Assembly (NCBI GenBank): GCA_964057225.1
Contig: OZ059894.1
Span: 15,344,476 to 15,408,475, forward strand
Reading direction: 5' to 3'
DNA length: 64,000 nt
Source: Auanema rhodensis
Taxonomy: Eukaryota; Nematoda; Chromadorea; Rhabditida; Rhabditidae
In this document: in pieces, positions 59,779 to 64,000 of the stretch
How positions within the stretch are numbered: position 1 is the stretch's first letter
How the letters are laid out: the number at the start of each line of letters is the position of its first letter
Program-made: the position numbers and the translations under genes
The notes under the pieces: generated by a model
Told to the model about the DNA's origin: nothing
Seen by the model: the letters and a program-made list of their open reading frames with translations, nothing else
Database searches by the model: none

Positions 59779-62654
59779 TTACTTTTCTGTGGACAACTTG
59801 TCTATCATATATTCGACGGTTTTTTGTACTTCCTCATCATTTTCATCTGTTTTGCACGTCGTTTCTTTTAGTTCCTGTGAATTAGGAAGTTGATGATCGT
59901 TGTTTAGAGAATTACAAGTGAATACAACTTTCATCTGATGATCTTTTTTAAGATTACGATGCTGTAAATGGTGAAATGATTTAGAATCCTTCATAGTAAG
60001 AATACTTACTCTTGGCTTAGATATGGCAATCATCAGGAATATTGGAAGGAATAGTAATCCATGAATCATCGAGAAACTAATAACTAGGAACACTGTCTTG
60101 AAAAAAATTAAAACTATATATGAATCGACAAGGGTTAACACCAGAATTCCTAAAAGGGTTGACGATGCTCCCTAAAATATATCTTCATGACTGTTGGGCA
60201 AACGATTTTCCCAGCTTACCAAGAATACAGGCCAACCCAATGTCTCTAAAGATTGAACCACTCGTTCATGAGGATCACCATACGCTTGTGAATACGCATA
60301 AGCTATATGAGCAGATAAATCAACAGCAAAGCCAATGCACATTATGACCTTAAAGTGTAAAATTTCAATTTTCTCTTCTATCAAGTTACTCGGATACCTA
60401 CCGTAATCATTGAGACACTATCAAGATTTACACCCCAGAAAGACATATAGCCAAGAACACCTATATAAGTGTATAATCATTAGAAATATGAAATATTATA
60501 CTTACCTATGTTAATACTGGCAATAGCTAATACTACAGCACAAGCTGCTCTGAAGTCTGGAATCATTATGACTGTTACCAAGAACATTGAACCTAGACCC
60601 AGAATGAAATTTTGAGATAAAGAAGGTTTAAGCTCCAAATACTAAAATACATGAACGATATGATAGAGCAAGGTAATAATAGTTCATACCTGATCAGCAA
60701 ATGGATAGTATTCATGGAAAGTTGTTACATTGAACTGTGAGTACTTTGATGCTATTTCTCTCATAAGTTTACAACTATTTGTATGATCTGTCGGAGTTGC
60801 ATAGTTACGCAAGCCTAGTTGGAATCGGAACGCTTTGAGCTTATAGAAATCCTTCAATGAAAATTACAGTATATGAACGAAGAATTAGAAATAAACCTCA
60901 GGCTGCTTTCCCCAAACCATGTCCATTTCCCATAATCGTCTACCTCCAGCTATGAGTAACCAGTCTCGACAACGTTCATACCATTCAAAAGATCTAAATT
61001 CAATAAAGTATAGACTGATTCATGTTGAGATAACTTACGAATTTGGTTTTAAAATGTTCAATTCTCTCATTTCCTTTTCAAGATGAAATTCGTATGCTTT
61101 AAGCCAAATCATGGTAGCATTTGAAGACATAGTGTAGTCTGTGTCCTCAAAATCTTGAAAACTTATAATTGTGAAAAACGAGATTAATTGTACTTCGAAA
61201 AGGCAGATACTAACTTAGAAACTAACCATCTAGCATGAATTGAAACTCTGCTCTGTTTACAGGATCAAATAAATCAGGTGGATTATTGACAACAACTTGC
61301 ATTTGCAAACCTTAATTTACAAAATTTGATATCATTTCAGTTTTTTGAACTTACCTTCTTGCCAGAATGTTTCTTGGATTAGAGAATAGAAGTTGCTAAG
61401 ATAGAAACTGTCTCGAACAAGAAATTTAGGATCTAATCCTTCTTGAATGTTAATACAACCAAATATGGCTAATCCAATATAAAGAACATATAATAGAAAA
61501 GCGCAAACCTCAAAATAAAATGACGTCAGAAATTTTAAAAGAAAGGGTACCTGAGTGCTTCGTTCTAATACAAATGGTCCGATAATATTACGAAACAACT
61601 TGTTAACCAACGTTTTCTCCGAATCATCTTCCTATAACCGGATAGACTAGTTTCTTTCTTTAGCAACTCTTCTCAAACCGTTTGATGTTCTTCCAATTTA
61701 TGCTCTAGTTTCTTGAAGAAGCCTTCGTGATGTATATTTTCTAAATCTTTCTTCTTTTCGGTATTGTTGTTGTTATTCAATTGCTTTTCAGATATTTTGC
61801 CCTTATTCTTTGAAGTTTTGCCTCCAAGGAAGAATAATTTCCATTTGGAATCTAAAAATGAAATAAAACATTTGTTATCAGATAATTGAAACGTACTGGT
61901 AGAATCTGAAGATATAGCCTTATGGTATGTCATAGAATGTATATCGTTCTCTTCCAAAGTAGCAGCATATGATAGAATAGGAGAGAAGAATGTAAGCTTA
62001 AAGAAATTATATATTATATAAATTAAAAAAAAAATTAAAAAATACCTGGTAAATATATGTAAATACTACTTGGATTGAGGTATACAAACAGAACATTCGA
62101 ACTCCTGGTAATGATGTAAATGTACCAATCCCGAATGTCATCTATTATTAAGTTAACATATAAATAATTATAAATATATAATTTACAATATCTGTAATTG
62201 AAGTGATTGTAATGGCTACAGCAGCTTCACTCAATGTATGTGCTACACGTTCAGCAGCTGAATGTTCTGGATTTGTTCTATGCCATTCAGCTGACATAAT
62301 GAACAGGTCATCAATTCCAATACCTTAAACAATATATTGATAATATTTAAGTAATTATAAGTATAAATTTTAAATTTGAGTTGTTCAAAATATTTAAAGA
62401 ACTTACATAATACAAGGAAAGGTGAAACATTAACAATGGCATTATAGAGTTCACCAACCCACAACAGTAATCCAAAAGATGTAACGATGGCTAGAAGTGG
62501 GCAAAGAATACCTTAATATATTTTTTATTTGACTAATTGTTTGAATACAAAGTTTGAAAGTATTCTTACCCGCTAAGGCAACTAATGGCTTACTACGGAC
62601 CCAAGATTTTTGTTTTTGTTTCGTATATATACGAAAGAAAAAGTAATTAATCAT
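59779..62654 (-). CDS. Patched-related (PTR) membrane protein, N-terminally short
   Basis: Relative of Patched with sterol-sensing/RND membrane blocks; nematode PTR proteins act in moulting and trafficking (family knowledge). It reads SWVRSKPLVALAG, then LWVGELYNAIVNVSPFLVL, GIDDLFIMSAEWHRT, an Asn/Lys-rich linker, a second half with LRNYATPTDHTNSCKLMREI, VIMCIGFAVDLSAHIAYAYS and HGLLFLPIFLM, and a charged C-terminal tail. Typical PTR proteins have another membrane span and a ~200-residue ectodomain before SWVRSKP; here the frame begins MINYFFFRIYTKQKQ and upstream is the array junction at about 62845. Either truncated by the duplication or it lacks an unseen exon. At least 14 exons. Confidence 0.75.
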
Positions 62655-62844
62655 TAAATTAAGTAAAAATTAAGAAAATTGGTTTTAAATAGAAAATGAC
62701 TAAATTCATTTTAAATATTATTTCTGCTGTGAGCGGTCGTATATAGTTTCCGTCATATTTGCGTGAATTGACGTACGCCGATTGCTTCACTTTTAACTCA
62801 GTTCACCATTGTGTTCTCATAGCTTTCTCTGTGTTTTCATAACA

Positions 62845-64000
62845 TTGTAATAGTATTAGTAATTTTTCATATTTGTAATTTTATGATTTGTTGTGTTTTT
62901 AAAGTGTGTTCATAGTTAAGATTTAACCAAAATCTTCTGAAGTGTATTTATTTGCAGGTTAACTAGTACGCGTTTACTTTCTTCTATATAGTCTTTTCAA
63001 CTTGTGCCGTATGTTTTTGAAAATCAAAGCAGTTTTAACTATAATAAAGCTTATTTTACTGATTTTGTGGAACTATTAAATGGATAAACGAATAAATGCT
63101 TCATGCACTGAAATTAATTTATTTCGAACATGAAACACAGTAATGATCTCTGTCTACCCTGTCAAGCACCATGGTAAAACTTACTTCATTTATTGGATTA
63201 TGGAATTAGAGTTATTGGGTAAATTACAGATTTTAGACTTGTTATTATTCTATTATAGGTGTGACTGATGGAGGAAGTGTTGTTTATCAAGAAAAATTGA
63301 GTAGGGATAGTAGAATATTGTTTCTAAAACAAGAGATCGACGACGAGTTTTGGGGGTATGTTGCATAGAATTATTTAAATTTTATTCTATTCATAGTTCT
63401 CAAAAGAAGTTGAAAATTTGAAATAAAATTTTGTTAAATTACTCAATCATATACAAATACTCAATATCAAAAAGAAATGTAGATATTTAAGCTGATGTGA
63501 GTTTTATAGCTTGAACAATTGAATATATATGTTTATTTGAAACATAAAAGTTTTTTATACAACTAATTACAGGAAAATGATTGAGGATGAAGAGTTAGGA
63601 ATAAAGAATCTAACTGAAGAAATGGTTATAATAAGCAGGTATTCATTTTCCTAATGAAAATGATTCAAAACATCGTTTTCCAGGGGTACAAAGTCACTTG
63701 AACTGAAATCTGTAAGAGATTTAGGCGTATCACTATGTCAAATAATGAACAGACTTGTTATAACACTTAAGGTAAAGTAATTTACCTGTATAAATTGAAT
63801 CATGAAATTCACTATAGGGGAACAAAGCGGAAAGTTCTCCTAGAAAATCTCTTTCTACTAATTTGAAGAAAAAGGAGTCTCCAATGAAAGTTAGTTATCT
63901 CTTCTCTTCTTGAAATATGCATACGTTTCAGAGAACTACATTTGCTATAGCCAAAAAGAAAAAAATTGATAACAATAATGAAATCATAGACTAAACTTCT
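62845..64000. repeat. Segment A of tandem array (second copy)
   Basis: Repeats 52266-53420 at an offset of 10,579 bp. The copy is abutted to PTR upstream sequence at ATTG microhomology, and its right end continues past the window, so the array may have more units. Confidence 0.92.
63143..63994 (+). CDS. Unknown duplicated gene with basic C-terminal tail (copy 2)
   Basis: Complete second copy, same six exons and phases as the copy at 52564. Visible protein changes are few (Ile to Val at residue 4, Asp to Glu in the DDxFWG segment). The flanking DNA differs by scattered substitutions, so the copies are not an exact assembly echo. Family not recognised. Confidence 0.65.

Larger units (their letters stand above)
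57342..60945. repeat. Tandem unit B, copy 2
   Basis: Direct repeat of 53257-57341 (offset 4,085 bp at its left end). Lacks the Merlin element and the GTTTCG minisatellite, but keeps a fuller inverted MATH fragment. It continues into the 5' part of the PTR gene, so this copy holds the intact gene end. Confidence 0.92.

Noticed and set aside
1-64000. CRISPR arrays, bacterial operons or prophage
   Set aside because: The window is eukaryotic: spliceosomal introns throughout, no spaced direct repeats of CRISPR form and no bacterial gene layout.

Overview
The window is AT-rich, intron-dense nuclear DNA of a nematode. The evidence is a sperm DC-STAMP/RING protein of the SPE-42 type, MATH-BTB genes, a patched-related (PTR) gene, an ET-module secreted protein, an ATP synthase subunit d very close to that of Caenorhabditis, many introns of about 42-60 nt, and consensus splice acceptors directly upstream of several start codons (as expected for spliced-leader trans-splicing). 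The species cannot be named from sequence alone. All gene models were read by eye, so exon edges are less certain than family calls.

Layout. 0-5.7 kb: tyrosinase (minus, runs off the left edge), EIF1AD and a CHP1-type calcineurin B homologous protein. 8.6-17 kb: a BPI/LBP-family lipid-binding protein converging on a large ankyrin-repeat protein. 18-23 kb: an ET-module protein and a spe-42-like gene, both minus. 22.1-26.3 kb: a 1,026-bp inverted duplication of the 5' end of the spe-42-like gene. Its 2.2-kb spacer holds decayed hAT transposase and Polinton/adintovirus-like fragments, and its right arm runs into an open chimeric reading frame. 26.6-33.8 kb: gene-poor DNA with one 73-aa membrane protein. 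33.8-39.3 kb: an M1 aminopeptidase N with a tRNA-Pro inside an intron. 40.0-43.1 kb: a short-chain dehydrogenase-like gene whose catalytic Tyr position reads Phe. 43-49 kb: purine-rich, gene-poor DNA. 49.0-52.2 kb: ATP synthase subunit d and DGAT1.

52.3-64 kb is a nested tandem duplication. A segment with an unknown gene recurs 10,579 bp downstream. Within it, a 4,085-bp shift duplicates a MATH-BTB gene plus the 3' half of a PTR gene. One copy carries a 535-bp Merlin element with TIRs and an 8-bp target-site duplication; the other copy is the empty site.

The housekeeping genes (EIF1AD, ATP synthase d, DGAT1, CHP1, tRNA) look ordinary and intact. The evolutionary activity is in two places: the inverted duplication, which made a possible new gene, and the right-hand array, where the MATH exons have diverged more than the surrounding introns.
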